A DNA stretch of 64,000 nucleotides, taken from Neofusicoccum parvum. Taxonomy: Eukaryota > Ascomycota > Dothideomycetes > Botryosphaeriales > Botryosphaeriaceae. Below are positions 22,521 through 34,229 of this stretch, in pieces; the stretch's first letter is position 1, and each line of letters opens with the position of its first letter. Below the pieces are notes generated by a model. That model saw nothing but the letters and a program-made list of their open reading frames with translations, searched no databases and was not told the DNA's origin. The position numbers and the translations under genes were made by a program. The DNA lies in the NCBI GenBank assembly GCA_020912385.1, contig CP087214.1:62001-126000 (forward strand), read 5' to 3'.

Positions 22521-23599
22521 CCTACATGTCCGTAGAACCCTCGCAGGAAAGAAAGAAAGCAGGCCTTAGGCGCCCAGTGTAAAGCAGCAGCTATATCATA
22601 TTAGGAGAACTACGACACGCTAAGCTGGACAGCATACTTTAATAATAACTACATAACACATTAAAGCGATAAAGATGCTACAGGGTAGTATCCTAGGAAG
22701 CCAAGAGGTATCACCATACTTACTAGAAACGAGGAAGTGCTCGACCTTAACGATATTATCAAGTCATTCCTACACGACGACGAGATCGTCAATAGTAAGG
22801 ATGATGAATTCTACAATAGTACCAAGGCCGAGGAAGATAGCTCCAACGAAAAGAACCTCGTAGAGGTAGAGGAGAGCCTATTAGCAGGCGCTATTAATAG
22901 GCTCCTTAAGAAAGTAGAGGAATACAGTATCATTACTAAGATCCCCCTCCACTACGGTAAGTCGGAGCAAGGCATTTAGATCCTAGACAACCAGCCAGGA
23001 CTCGCGCTAGTCACCTAGCAGGTATAGAAAGATCAAATATAGGAGACCTACGTCTATAAAGACCGTTATACGGAGATAGACGAAGTCACTCTTAAGAATA
23101 ACCTAGCAACTCAAAGGACTCTTATCCAAGAGGAAGAACGGGCTAGAATATTTCTAAGTATAGAGATCGCTATCCTAGGTATCCAATAGAAGGCCCTACG
23201 GTAAATCTCCAAACCGAGCCTACAGATCCTCCCCGAGGATGACGAGCGTCTAGATCCACGACACAAGAGACATAGGTAGATTACGTAGATCTCGTGCATT
23301 ACTCACCATTGCAGGATACATAGGAGCAAGAAAAACGAAAACCATTAGTTCCCAGTACGCGTGCAACAGGACGGCGTACACTAAGTCATCGAAGAATAGG
23401 AAATAGAAGGCTAGAAACCTTATAGACAAACCCGTAACAACCTCTTCCTACTCTGGAAAGACTAGGGAAATTAGTCAAAAAACTAGACGGCCCTGTAGCC
23501 AAGGGACAATAGCAGGGGCCGCAGTCTAGGTCCCTTAATATAGTATCGCGCACCTCGAACACGGAAGCTCTCACCGGACCAAACCTATAGAAACAGTTT

Positions 23600-26500
23600 A
23601 AGACGAAAGGGACACTTAATAGAGTACCCATAAGGATCCTAATTAATATAGGATTATACGGAAATTTCATCCACAACGAGCTTATACAGAAGATGAATAT
23701 ACCCTACCGTAAGAAACAGGAACCATACCCTCTCAGCGGGTTTAACGGTTCCTAGGCAGCCTATAGACAAGGCTAGGTAAGGATAGAAACGGAGGAAGCA
23801 ACCCTCTAGATAGGGAACCATTAGGAACGGATTTCCCTCAACGTCCAACGCGTCCCCGGGCACGATATCATTCTAGGTATGCCCTGGATTAGGACACAGA
23901 AACCTATCTTCGACTTTAAAGAAAGAGACTCCATTATCTTTTAAGAAGACCTTAAGAACCTCCTATGAAAACAAGGGCTAAAGAAGGAAAAAGGGTTATT
24001 AGATACCCTAAGGACACTCCTATCAGCAGTAACACGGGAAGTAGCCAGTGTAAGGCCTGAATGTAGCAACTATATAGGTAACTCCAATAGTAGTATAAGT
24101 TAGGACTAGGACTACGACGCAGGTAGCGAAACCTCCTTGGTAAAATATAGACCATTAGTAGGAATAAGCCCTACTAAGCGAAACGACACCCCCAACACGG
24201 TCAACCAGGATGGTATAAGACCCAGCGACGGCAACATTAACGGCTACCTTAAGAACAGAATAAGTCAGAACTAGGACAGCAAGGAAGCCTCCTTGGTAAA
24301 ATATAACACCTCGAGCGGAATAAGACCAACCAGGACTGACACTTCTCAGGAACTAGAAGTACAACATACAATACGAAGGACTACGAGGAAGCGGCGTAAG
24401 GCTAAGAGTAAGGCTTCGCGTAAGCAATTAGCAGCCCTAGAACCTTAAATCAACGTCCAGATAATCTTAGAAGAAGCATTTAAGCGAATGAGACGCTAAA
24501 GACATTAGGTCTACCTTATATACATTAAACCCTCACCGGCGGTGCAATAGAGAGCACTGGCCAGAGCCTAAAGAGAAAGGCTAAGGAATAAGGACACTCC
24601 CGCTCCTCTAGGAGGAGATGATCCCGCGAGGGTCGTAAAGGGACAACACGGCAGTCTAGAAATATAGAACAACCCGTATGGATATCCTCTAATACCAGAA
24701 ATGGAAACGGTACCCAGCGAGTACTAGGATCTAAAAACCGTTTACTAGGAAAGAGGAAAAGGAGACTTGCCTAAGCATCAACCATAGGACCACGAAATCC
24801 CACTCAAACCAGGCATGAAGCCAGCCTACAAGCCTATCTACTCCTTATTAGAAAAGGAGATAACAGCACTTAAGGACTACATCGAGAAGAATCTCGAGCG
24901 AGGATATATCTAACCTTTAATATCATCAGCCGGATATCCAATCCTCTTTATCCCAAAGAAGAACGGCAAGCTACGCCTATACGTCGACTACCGACAGCTC
25001 AACGATATTACGATCAAGAACCGATACCCGCTCCCGCGCATTAACGAGCTCCAGGACAAGTTAAGGAAAGCAAAGTACTTTACGAAGCTAGACCTCCGGG
25101 ATAGATACCATCTAGTCAGGATTAAAGAAGGGGAAGAATGGAAAACAGCCTTTAGAACGAGGCTAGGACTCTATAAGTATACGGTAATACTATTTAGGCT
25201 TACTAACGCTCCGGTAACATTCCAGAATCTCGTTAACGACATACTACGAGAATACCTGGATATCTTCTATATGGCTTATCTCGACGATATCCTCATCTTT
25301 TCAGAAACCCTTGAGGAATATAAGAAGCATATAAGAAAGGTCCTAGAAGCCCTCCAAGTAAAGAACCTCTCTATCGCACCCAAGAAGTACGAATAGCACG
25401 TCTAGAGGATAGAGTTCTTAGGCTTTATTATCACCCCAGGTCACGTCGGCATGGACGACTCAAAACTGGATTCCATTAGAGAATGGCCAGTACCGAAGAC
25501 GATTAAGGAAGTACAGTCCTTCCTAGAATTCGCGAACTTCTATAGGAAGTTCATCTAGAACTACTCCGGAGTTACGGAACCTTTAACTAGGCTTACGCGA
25601 AAGGAGCATGGCTTTAAATAGAAAGACGATCAGTAAAGGGCATTTAATTTGCTTAAACGGATGTTTTACGAAGCCCTAGTACTCGGGATATACGACCCTA
25701 ATAAACCCACTGAAGTAGAAACTAATGCGTCAGGATTCGCCCTTGGAGCATGTCTTAGCCAGCCTAACGGAGAAGGTAGATAGCACCCAGTCGCATTCTA
25801 CTCTAGGAAGTTCACCCCGGCAGAGCTCAACTACGACATTCACGATAAGGAGCTCTTAGCCATCGTTATAGTATTTAAGCAATGGCGATACTATCTCGAA
25901 GGAGCAAGCTACTAGGTAGTAGTACGCTATAATTATTAGAACCTCACACGCTTTACCACGACCAAGGAGTTAAACCGACGATAGGTTCGCTAGTCAGAAG
26001 AAATAGCCTCCTATAACTTCAAGATCACCTACAGAAAGGGATCTAATAACGCTATAGCTGACGCGCTCAGCTGAAGAGTAGATTATATAGAAGGAAAAAC
26101 CGAGCCGCACCCTACAATCTTTATAGAGGATAGCGATAGATCGCTCCTCCTTACTAGACAAACACTACCCATACTACGCATCGAGCCGAACCCATAGCAC
26201 TAGAAGATCCGAGAAGCATACGCCTAGAACTCCTTCGCGTAGGAACTTTTAGCGCTCGAGGACGATCCGCACATTACTCGAGATAGAGAAGGAACGCTTC
26301 TCTTTAAAGGACTCATCTACGTACTAATACAGCTACGAGAAGCACTGGTAAAAGATATCCATAAAGCCCTAGCACACGGACATTAGGGCATCGACAGGAC
26401 AACGGAAAGAATCATAAGGAACTACTACTTCCTAGGACTAAGGAAAACCGTACAGCGTGTAGTCTCGCAGTGTAATCTTTACATCAGAAGCAAGGCCGCG

Positions 26501-27600
26501 ATACATGCACCTTATAGCCTCCTACAGCCGCTGGAAGCACCTAAACGACCGTAGCAGTCCATCACGCTAGACTTCGTTACCAAGCTACCTAGGTCCAAGG
26601 ATCCTCTTATAGGAGTCTTATACGACTCGATTCTCGTCTTCGTCAACCGATTTACGAAGTACACATACTTCTTACCCTACCTCAAGGCATCTAACGCAGA
26701 ACAGCTCGCCTACACGTTCCTCCAAATTATCTTCACGGATCATAGAATGCCGGAAGAGATAATATCGGATAGAGACAAGCTCATGGCCTCTGAATTCTAG
26801 TAAACCGTCATGCGCTAACTAGGAACGAAGAGTAAGCTCGCTACTATAGTACACGCATAAACCGATAGTCAAACAGAACGAATAAACCGGACTCTTAAAT
26901 AATACCTCCGCTGTTATATCAACTACCCACAGGAAAACTAGGCAGAACTACTACCTATAGCCCAATTTGCCTACAACAGCTCCAAGCAAGAATCCACAAA
27001 CGAATCACCGTTCTTCGCCAACTACGGGTTTAAACCAGAAGCCTACAGGGAAACGATCCCAAGTAGAAAGCTAGCGCAAAGTGGTATCCTTAAAGCCGAG
27101 TAGCTAAAGGAGCTTCACAAGGCTATTAGCCTTAACCTCGAGTACGTTAGAATCATAATGTCCAAATACTACAACAGACGGCACCAGGCGGCACCGAACC
27201 TTAAGAGGGGGGATAAGGTCTATCTCCTCAGGAAAAACATTAAGACCAAACGACCAAACGATAAATTGGATTTCAAAAAAATTAGCCCATTTAAGATTAA
27301 AGAGAAACTCAGAGAAGTCACCTATCGACTTAAACTATTAAACACGAAGATGAACTCTACTTTCCACATCTCACTGCTCGAGCCAGCACCCGAGAACGCT
27401 AACATCCCAGAAACTCAAGAAGAAATTATACTAGAAAACCCGGACGCCGAAGAAAAACAGTACCTAGTAGAGAAAATCCTAGACTATAAACGGTTCAGTC
27501 ATCAGCTTAAGTACCTGGTCAAATGGGAAGGATACGGGAATGAGGATAACTAGTAGATACCTAAAGACGACATACACCTAGAACTGGTCACAGAGTTCCA
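23600..27600 (+). pseudogene. Gypsy pol relic: protease-RT-RNase H-integrase-chromodomain
   Basis: Protease near 23640-23895: a flap-like LxxIGxYGNFI and, downstream, HDIILGMPWI. Reverse transcriptase: YVDYRQLND (about 24980) and [11 protein letters not shown] (about 25272-25304), the catalytic YLDD being intact. RNase H: YDPNKPTEVETNASG (about 25690), where an Asp appears changed to Asn. Integrase: KALAHGH...GIDRT and ITLDFVTKLPRS. The last open stretch (27158-27553) ends in a chromodomain, VEKILDYKRF...YLVKWEGYG, cut by two TAG codons before IPKDDIHLELV. A basic RKRGHPKKK tail follows. Chromodomains direct chromovirus integration to marked heterochromatin. Confidence 0.88.
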
Positions 27601-27689
27601 TCGCCAGAACCCTGACCTTCCACGGAAACGGGGACATCCCAAAAAGAAGGATCCATCCACAACTCAGCACTAGAGGGAAACGTAATCCC

Positions 27690-28204
27690 AGCTATAGAAT
27701 CCGGCTAAGGAACTCTAGGATTAGAGGGACCCATAATAGGAGGACTTAGAGAACGCTTAGGAGTCGAAACATCCTCGCTAGCTACATATCGCGCATTGTA
27801 ATCCTCCTTCTCCAGCTTCTCCAACTCCTTAATAGAGGATAACTCACGCTCAAACATCTTCTTACGACGATCGTCTAGAAACCCTATCTAACGCTTCAAG
27901 CGTCGCACCGTAGAACGAGCTTCTAGACGACGCTTCTAAATTATCATCTCCTCAAGTAAAATCTACTCCTCCAGCTCCTAAGCCTCCTCGAGCCGACGCT
28001 CCAGCTCGTCCATCTTAGAATGAATCTTGGCCCCTAGCAACAGTAAGCAGGAAAGGCGTACTAAGAGAAACACTCATAATCTCGTTACGATACCACCAGG
28101 TCGCACTTCTAGTTCTTCTAGATGCAACGGCTACACCGACCCGAATCTAGGCTAATAAAACATTGCGCCCCTACGGAACGACAAGCGCCACAGGGAGAGG
28201 GCAT
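27690..28204 (-). pseudogene. Antisense zinc-cluster/coiled-coil frame inside the gypsy element
   Basis: Between the chromodomain and the 3' LTR, the opposite strand carries a recognisable coding frame. The ATG at 28204 reads MPSPCGACRSVGAQC, and the six Cys fit C-x2-C-x6-C-x8-C-x2-C-x6-C, a Zn2Cys6-like cluster. It is interrupted by TAG where Gln is likely (Ile-TAG-Lys-Asn-TAG-Lys-Cys). After a frame change, possibly an intron (GTAACG...TTGCTAG at about 28110-28045), a coiled coil follows: KMDELERRLEEA, KRRLEARSTVRRLKR, KKMFERELSSIKELEK. It ends in a Ser/Pro-rich tail. The stops in the coiled-coil part are almost all TAG. I recall similar small Cys-cluster/coiled-coil proteins in other fungal genomes but know no name or function. 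The splice is a guess. Confidence 0.6.
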
Positions 28205-28212
28205 CTTATAAG

Positions 28213-28238
28213 GCTTACGGGCGATAGCGGCCGTAAGC
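28213..28238. repeat. 8-bp inverted repeat
   Basis: GCTTACGG at 28213-28220 and CCGTAAGC at 28231-28238, with a 10-bp loop, just upstream of the antisense ATG. Confidence 0.6.
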
Positions 28239-28378
28239 TAATAACGACGGGTAGTAGAGGAAGCAGGAGCCTTACCTATCGTAAGTAAAGAGAAGCGTAA
28301 AGAACGAGTTAGGCACTCACCGCAGTCTTATACCTACCACCGGGTCCTTCAGGCCGAAGGACTTAAGAGAGGGGATAG

Positions 28379-28865
28379 TGTTATAGCGCAGCCTCCTTAG
28401 AGCGAGTAAATAGTAGAACGGAGGATCAAGTAGGGTGCACGCGTACGGCGTAGAAAGACCCACAAGGATCACATGGCTCACGTGATACTAAGAGCACGAT
28501 CTGTCTGATCTAACGAGCCTTAAGCATCTAGAGACAGATTAAAGGAATCACCTCGCTATAATCTATCCGATCCGAAGAGCCTACCTAACCACACGAAGTA
28601 GATCAAACGGATCCAGAATAGATTATAGAGACCTCTCCTATATATATAAACCACACTCCTTAGTATAGCTTTGACCTTCGTAGTCAACTTCGATAATCAA
28701 TCTACACCATTGATTAGTAACATAGCCTTCGCACGTAGTACTCAGTCACGTGTATTCGTTTATACTTGTTCTCCCCCCCTACCTTATACCCACTTAAGGT
28801 AAACCCTACACGGCTTACCACCCTCTTTAGTGTTTGATCCTTAGAGGCAGAGGCCCGCCGTTACA
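28379..28865 (+). repeat. Gypsy 3' LTR
   Basis: It begins TGTTATAGCG and ends GTTACA. It is preceded by a purine-rich stretch (AAGAGAGGGGATAG) that would serve as the polypurine tract. Differences from the 5' LTR are transitions, such as CGG against TAG at the fifth to eighth bases. Confidence 0.9.
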
Positions 28866-29325
28866 ATTAGGATCCCGGTTCATTCAAAGCCTAGCACGCT
28901 AAATGCAAAGAAACCATTCCTCCCTCCTATTTAACAATTTAAAGATAGGCTGATAAAAGCACAAATAGATAATACTTAAACAAAACGCAAGGAAAAACGA
29001 AGGAAATATAAAAATAGAGCTACCTTCTATATACCCCTCATGCTATCCCCTTCAAGACCACTTCCCGAGTGCTATCAGTCCCTATAGCGGCGTGACGGCT
29101 GGCTAGAGAAGGAGTTAATTTACCTTAAGAAGGATTGAGCTCTTAGTCTTTAGTTGCGATCAGTCTTCCCATAGCTAGAGCAAATGCCGCCGTTACTTTA
29201 ACTACGTGTACGTCTGCCCGCCACTTCTCCAGCAGGCCATCCACATACCTACCGTCGGGTCTTTTCGTGCCCGATTATCCGCCTAGCATGAACGTAAGAT
29301 CTCCGAATCTACTTCCCAGGTCGAT

Positions 29326-32300
29326 TTACAGTTTAATCCGGAGATCCATCCAGCGTGGGTATTCCAGTAGGAAGTACCTTACGGTTTCCCTTTCTACTCC
29401 GCACCCGCACGTAGGTGCGTCTACTCGTTTGATTTTATATAATAGCTCATTTAGGCTCGCTTTCGACGTCCTTAGCTGCGCAATTGCCCCTGCTTCTTTA
29501 TAGTTTAGCTGGTCATAGAGCTTCTTGGTGTGAAAGTACGCTAACGTGCGGTCAAGCTTGCGGATCGACTCGCCGATCTTAGACGCTTTAAACGTCTTTC
29601 TCCACTGTCTCGAGGTGACTTCCTTACACCGGGCCATGGCTGACAACCGTAGTAGTCTGCTTGAAGGAGGCTCCTGGTTGTTCTCTATGGCTTGTAGTAC
29701 TAGGCTCCGTGCCTTCTCGTTCCTTATAATCCCTTCATGCGCCGGCACCCATCTGAACTTGATAGGCGGCCCCTTGTTATATCTAATCTGGTCTAATAAG
29801 TGGAGAACGCTTCTCGTAACTTCCTAGTGCGGTATTTATCGAGGCTTACAGAGGAGATGGAGGGCTATCTTACTGTTACTGTAGATCGCGTACTTTACCT
29901 TAGCTGCTTCGCGGTATTCCGCTACCATCGCGGTCAACTACGTGCTATGTATCAGCTCTACTACTTAGCGGACTGCGTGGAGCTCTGCGAATAATCTGTC
30001 TACTGACTTAGTTTTACCGATTAGGTATGAGTGAGCGACGATGGTCGTGCCCCTACTATCCACGTAAAAGACGCCGGTGCTAAGCTTACCGTTTCTTTAC
30101 GCGCTACCTATAAAGATGGCGACCTCTAATTTTAGAGGAGAGCTAGCTCGGAGCTTTACCGCTTCTAGAGACTGAATCTAAACGATTAGCCTATCGGCCT
30201 ACGGCATTTTTACAAACGGGTGGATGGTCTTAAGGCGCTCAACGTCGATATCTCTAGCTATTAGTATTATCTATAACAGGTAGGATCGCTGCCTCGGCTT
30301 CGTAGATAGGTAGCGCTACTGTCCTAAATGCTCCGGTGATTGCTCTGCCCGTAATTCTCTGTACTGTCTCGAGCGATTTTAGCAGTGGTGTAGTCATGGC
30401 CGGTGCCCATACTAGAGCCGTATAATCCACCGCCGGGGCTACTATAGCGGAGAAGAGCTGGCGCACGCTACTTAGCTAGAGGCCCTATAGTCGCTTCAGC
30501 GCTAGGGCTGCCTAAATACCCCTCTTTACGATCCTCCCGGCGTGGGCCTTGAACCGGAGTTCTTGGTCGAAGACGACACCTAGAATCTTTACTTCTATCT
30601 TTAGGTGCACCTCTCTTCCCTTAACTACTATTAGCTGGTCAGACCGCCTCTACTCGTTCCGCGTAAAGTGGATGAGCATTGTCTTCCCTACTTTAAACGT
30701 CGTACCGCTCGTCGCTTCCTACTCTTTAGCTTAAGCCACCACCGTTCTTTAGAGCTTTACCAAGTTCTCGCTCGTAGACGATCCGGTCACCCAGGCGCTA
30801 TAGTTGTTAATAAACGCAATAGCTCCTTTGTTCTTATTAGTTACGGATTGAACCAAGTTGGCGTTGAAGAAAAGGAATAGTATTAGTAAAAGAGGCGATC
30901 CCTACGGAAGTCCTGCCTATAGTAGATCTATAGCCCCGGACGTCTTACTATTCACCACCATCGAGGCGCTCCTATTAGAGCAGAATACTTCTACCTATTT
31001 AACCAGTACTTCCAGGATCCTTCTTTATCGGAGCCGCTGGACGAGCACGTCTTAGGCAATACCGTTGTAGGCTCCTTTAACGTTGAACGATAGGAGCGAG
31101 AGAACCTTGCCTTCGCGCTACACATTATAGATATGTTACTGGAGGACGATTAGTACCTATATTGTAGACCGTTGCTTTCTGCCACTAAAGTGGTTCTTAG
31201 GTAGTAGAGAGTACTCCTCTACTAGAGTAGAGATCCTCTCTACCACCACTAACTCTAGCGCTTTTCCTAGCGTCGCTAATAGCGAGATTAGCCTATATCC
31301 TTACGGCGTATCTGCTGGCTTTTCTACCTTACGCAGCGGAATGATTCTCGCGATGCTCTAACGGCTAGGCCAGTAGCCTTATAGTAGCGATTCGTTGAAC
31401 AGCTAGAAGATATACTTACTAATCACCGGCTAAAGCTCGTACTATACGACTGCTGGAATTCCGTCTGCTCCCGGTGCTTTAAATGGGCTGGCCTGGAAGA
31501 TAGCCTCCTTTACTTCTTCTATTATGATTGGTGCGTGTTCAAGCTGCTTACTAACGTCCTGAGCTGCCTCGGCCTGTGCGTCCCCCCGTACTTCAGGGAG
31601 CTCTAGGAAGAAGTTTCTAATTAGCGTCTCCGAGATCTCCTCGCTGAACTCCGCGTAGCCATCCTGGTGCTGAAGACGTATAATATAAGCGAAGCCGCTG
31701 CTTCCCGGTCTATTAAGGTACTTGGCCACTTTCTAGATGTTGGTCGGCTCTACTAGAAAGGCTTTCTAATACCTTCGCCTCTAGCGTCTTATTGTATCGT
31801 GGAATCTCTTCGCTGCTTTCCTTACCTATACTTCTAACTAGATGTCTAGCTCCTCCCACCTTCGCCGTCCTCTCGCTTGGTTTCTAAAGAACGTAAACGC
31901 CCTCCGTAGCTGGCTAAGGTCCGCCGTCTACTACTTCTTCACGTACGGTGACGGTCTCGCTTTAGGGATGCAGCGCTGGATGGCTACCGAGACTGTTTTA
32001 GAGAGGTAGTTAGTCAAGCCTTCGATATCTTAGGTATCTAGAGGTGGCTCCTCGATAAGCTTCTTTCTTATCCCGTTTCTAACGGCCTCCCAGTTGGCGC
32101 TACGGAACGTATACTGTACTTCTAGTTCCTGGTGAGGCACGTTAGTCTCAAAATGGGCCTCGATGGCTAAATAATTATGCCTGTATACCGTGCTAGCCGG
32201 CCCGCAATCGCTTATCTCTTCCGTTAGTCGGGCCGACGCCAGGACAAGATCGATTGTAGAGCTATATCCAGCCGATTTGTACGTAACCGTGCCTTGAGGT

Positions 32301-32860
32301 AATAGGCTTTGTAGGTAGAAGTCCTCTATAAAGTCGATTAACGGCGCGCCTTCCCTGTTACGCGGCGAGCTGTATACCTAATCGCCTTCCTATAGCTGGT
32401 CGTGTCTGTTAAAATCACCGCTAATAAGGAGCTCTAGCGCCCTATTAGTCTGGCTTCCTACTTATATAATCGCCGCTCGCAGGTGCTCGAGCGCGCTAGT
32501 GAGTTCTAGGTCGTCCACGCTTTCCTTACTAGCGACGTACACGGCTGCTACGAACACGATCTGGTCCTGTAGCGTAACGACTATAGCTGTAATATTGGTA
32601 GAGGGTACTGCTATCTGCCTGGCTTGTATGTCCTTGCGGATCCAGAGTATTGAATAAACGGGATAACGACAGTGCCGTGGTGTCGATAGTAGTAGTTGCT
32701 TCCAATATAAATAAGTGACAGGTGCTGCTACGGTCTTACTACCGGGCTCGCGAAAGCAGCTCGGCTCCGAGATAAAAATAACGCTAAAATCTCTAAGGTC
32801 TTTGTCGTTTAGTAGGCTGTACTGCGCTATTCCGCTCTTTCCTAGGTTTACGTGAATCAC
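29326..32860 (-). pseudogene. LINE-3a ORF2 relic: endonuclease-RT-RNase H
   Basis: The endonuclease start MIHVNLGKSGIAQYSLL with ISEPSC lies at about 32860-32740. The reverse transcriptase entry SPFKAPGADGIP is at about 31490-31455. The thumb/connection MRQLFSAIVAPAVDY is at 30466-30254. The RNase H end WMPAHEGIIRNEKA is at about 29750, followed by the Cys tail CGCGVERETVRYFLLEYP, where HhLLxCP has lost His and Cys (H to Y, C to Y). Many stops. Confidence 0.85.
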
Positions 32861-32870
32861 TTTTAGCGGC

Positions 32871-33976
32871 CTACTTATTCCGCTGGCTGAGTATTTCGCG
32901 CAAGAGCTTGCCGTACTCCAGGCAGCCTCTATCGTCTGATCTATACGGGCCGCCGTAAGCAGCGCACTTTACCATTGTCGACAAGCAGCTATCTTCTCGG
33001 TAGCTAATTCCCGCGTACTTTACGCATCTTTCTTCCCCTCGGCAGCGGAACTGCAAGTGATCGTAGCTCTAGCACTTGAAGCAGCGTCTCGGCCGCGGAT
33101 AGTACTCGAATACGTTAGTATACGCCGCCTCTCCGCCTACATCGATCACCCTCCTAGCGAGGAGTGCGTCCGCCTCGCTCTTCTTGGTAAGATAGACTAC
33201 CGCTGACCTATAGAGGCGGCCGCTTGGCTTGCTTAGCTAGCGGACTTGTACTACTTCGACGTCGTTCTTAGCGCCGATTATCTGGCCTGCATCGGCGCGC
33301 ACTGTGGTGCGGTCATCGTTTAGAACTGCTAACTTGTTAACGTTGTCTACTTTGACCGGGTGCTACTGCCGACCCCGAATCCTCGCTCCCTGGAAGGCTG
33401 TCTCCAGCCATCTAAGGTTCGACCTGACAAGCTCTTCATCCTCTTCCGTCCAGAAGAAAGCGCGCACCTTAGCCGCATCGCTCGGGTTCTTCGTGATCCT
33501 ACAGCACTTGACCTCCTTTGTGGCCTTCTAACTCTCCAGCGCCGTCTGCAGACGCGCGCGGATATCCCCGGGGCTTATATTATCGACGTTGGCATCCGTG
33601 AGATCGAGCTTAATCGCGGGCAGTATCGTTCGAGTCGTAGATGCGGTCGCATAGTTCGCGTGTACTGGGACAGCGGCGGTGGACGATGGACTGCTATTCG
33701 CAGGTGTCAGCGGTCCTCCTCGGAGCACGTTTGCATACGTGGCGTTGATCTGGGACTGTGAGCTCAGATTCCTGCGCGTCGACTCCACCAGCGCGGCAAT
33801 CTGCTTCTCCATCTTCCCCATACGCTCTTCCATCTTAGCCTGCGTTTCCTCAGACGTCTCGAGCACGCTACGTAGGCGCCTGATCTCATCTTCGTTCCTG
33901 GCCACCTGCTCCGCGAGCTCTTCGTTGCGCTCGGTAAGCCGGTCGTTCTGCGTGACGATAATATTGAGCAGGCCAA
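32871..33976 (-). pseudogene. LINE-3a ORF1 relic (coiled coil, zinc knuckles)
   Basis: A coiled coil (EEIRRLRSVLETSEETQAKMEERMGKMEKQ in pieces, 33905-33750) is followed by a gag-like centre. Zinc knuckles at 33056-32871 (FRCRGEERCVKYAG) have some Cys changed to Tyr. The N-terminal half of the coiled coil seen in copy b is absent. Confidence 0.75.
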
Positions 33977-34229
33977 TGGAGTGATGGTGGTGTAGTGATC
34001 AGAAGAGGAATACGAGACACGTGATTGCGGGCAAATGTGGTTGACACTATCTCTTAGGAGATAGGTAGAATCTACTCTTTTTTCTAATCTTATATCTCTT
34101 CACTAACAAATCCAACACTTAGCTATAGAGAAAATGCGTGTAGAAGATAAAGAGTAGTAGTACTAAGGAAAAGTACGCGGGTTGCTGATATACGCGGCTC
34201 GCTGATGAACTACGTTATTTTTTTTTTTT

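Larger units (their letters stand above)
20947..28865 (+). mobile_element. Ty3/gypsy chromovirus, RIP-mutated, with both LTRs
   Basis: Two 487-bp LTRs (20947-21433 and 28379-28865) enclose gag, protease, reverse transcriptase, RNase H, integrase and a C-terminal chromodomain. The LTRs differ mainly by C/T and G/A changes. Flanking 5-mers do not match (TAGCG and ATTAG), so no target duplication is seen. The right flank enters the LINE-3 3' UTR, suggesting insertion into that element or a later rearrangement. Stops occur throughout, so it is inactive. Confidence 0.92.
28866..34050 (-). mobile_element. LINE-3 copy a: RIP-mutated non-LTR retrotransposon
   Basis: Minus strand, 3' UTR on the left (28866-29150) and leader motif on the right (34016-34047). 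The last bases of the 3' UTR present in the copies at 41400 and 62464 are missing here because the gypsy LTR abuts at 28866. ORF1 and ORF2 domains are recognisable. Relative to copy b (41400-47125), the N-terminal part of ORF1 is deleted near 33975. Confidence 0.88.

Noticed and set aside
20942..28870. Target-site duplication for the gypsy element
   Set aside because: TAGCG and ATTAG do not match, even allowing for transitions.
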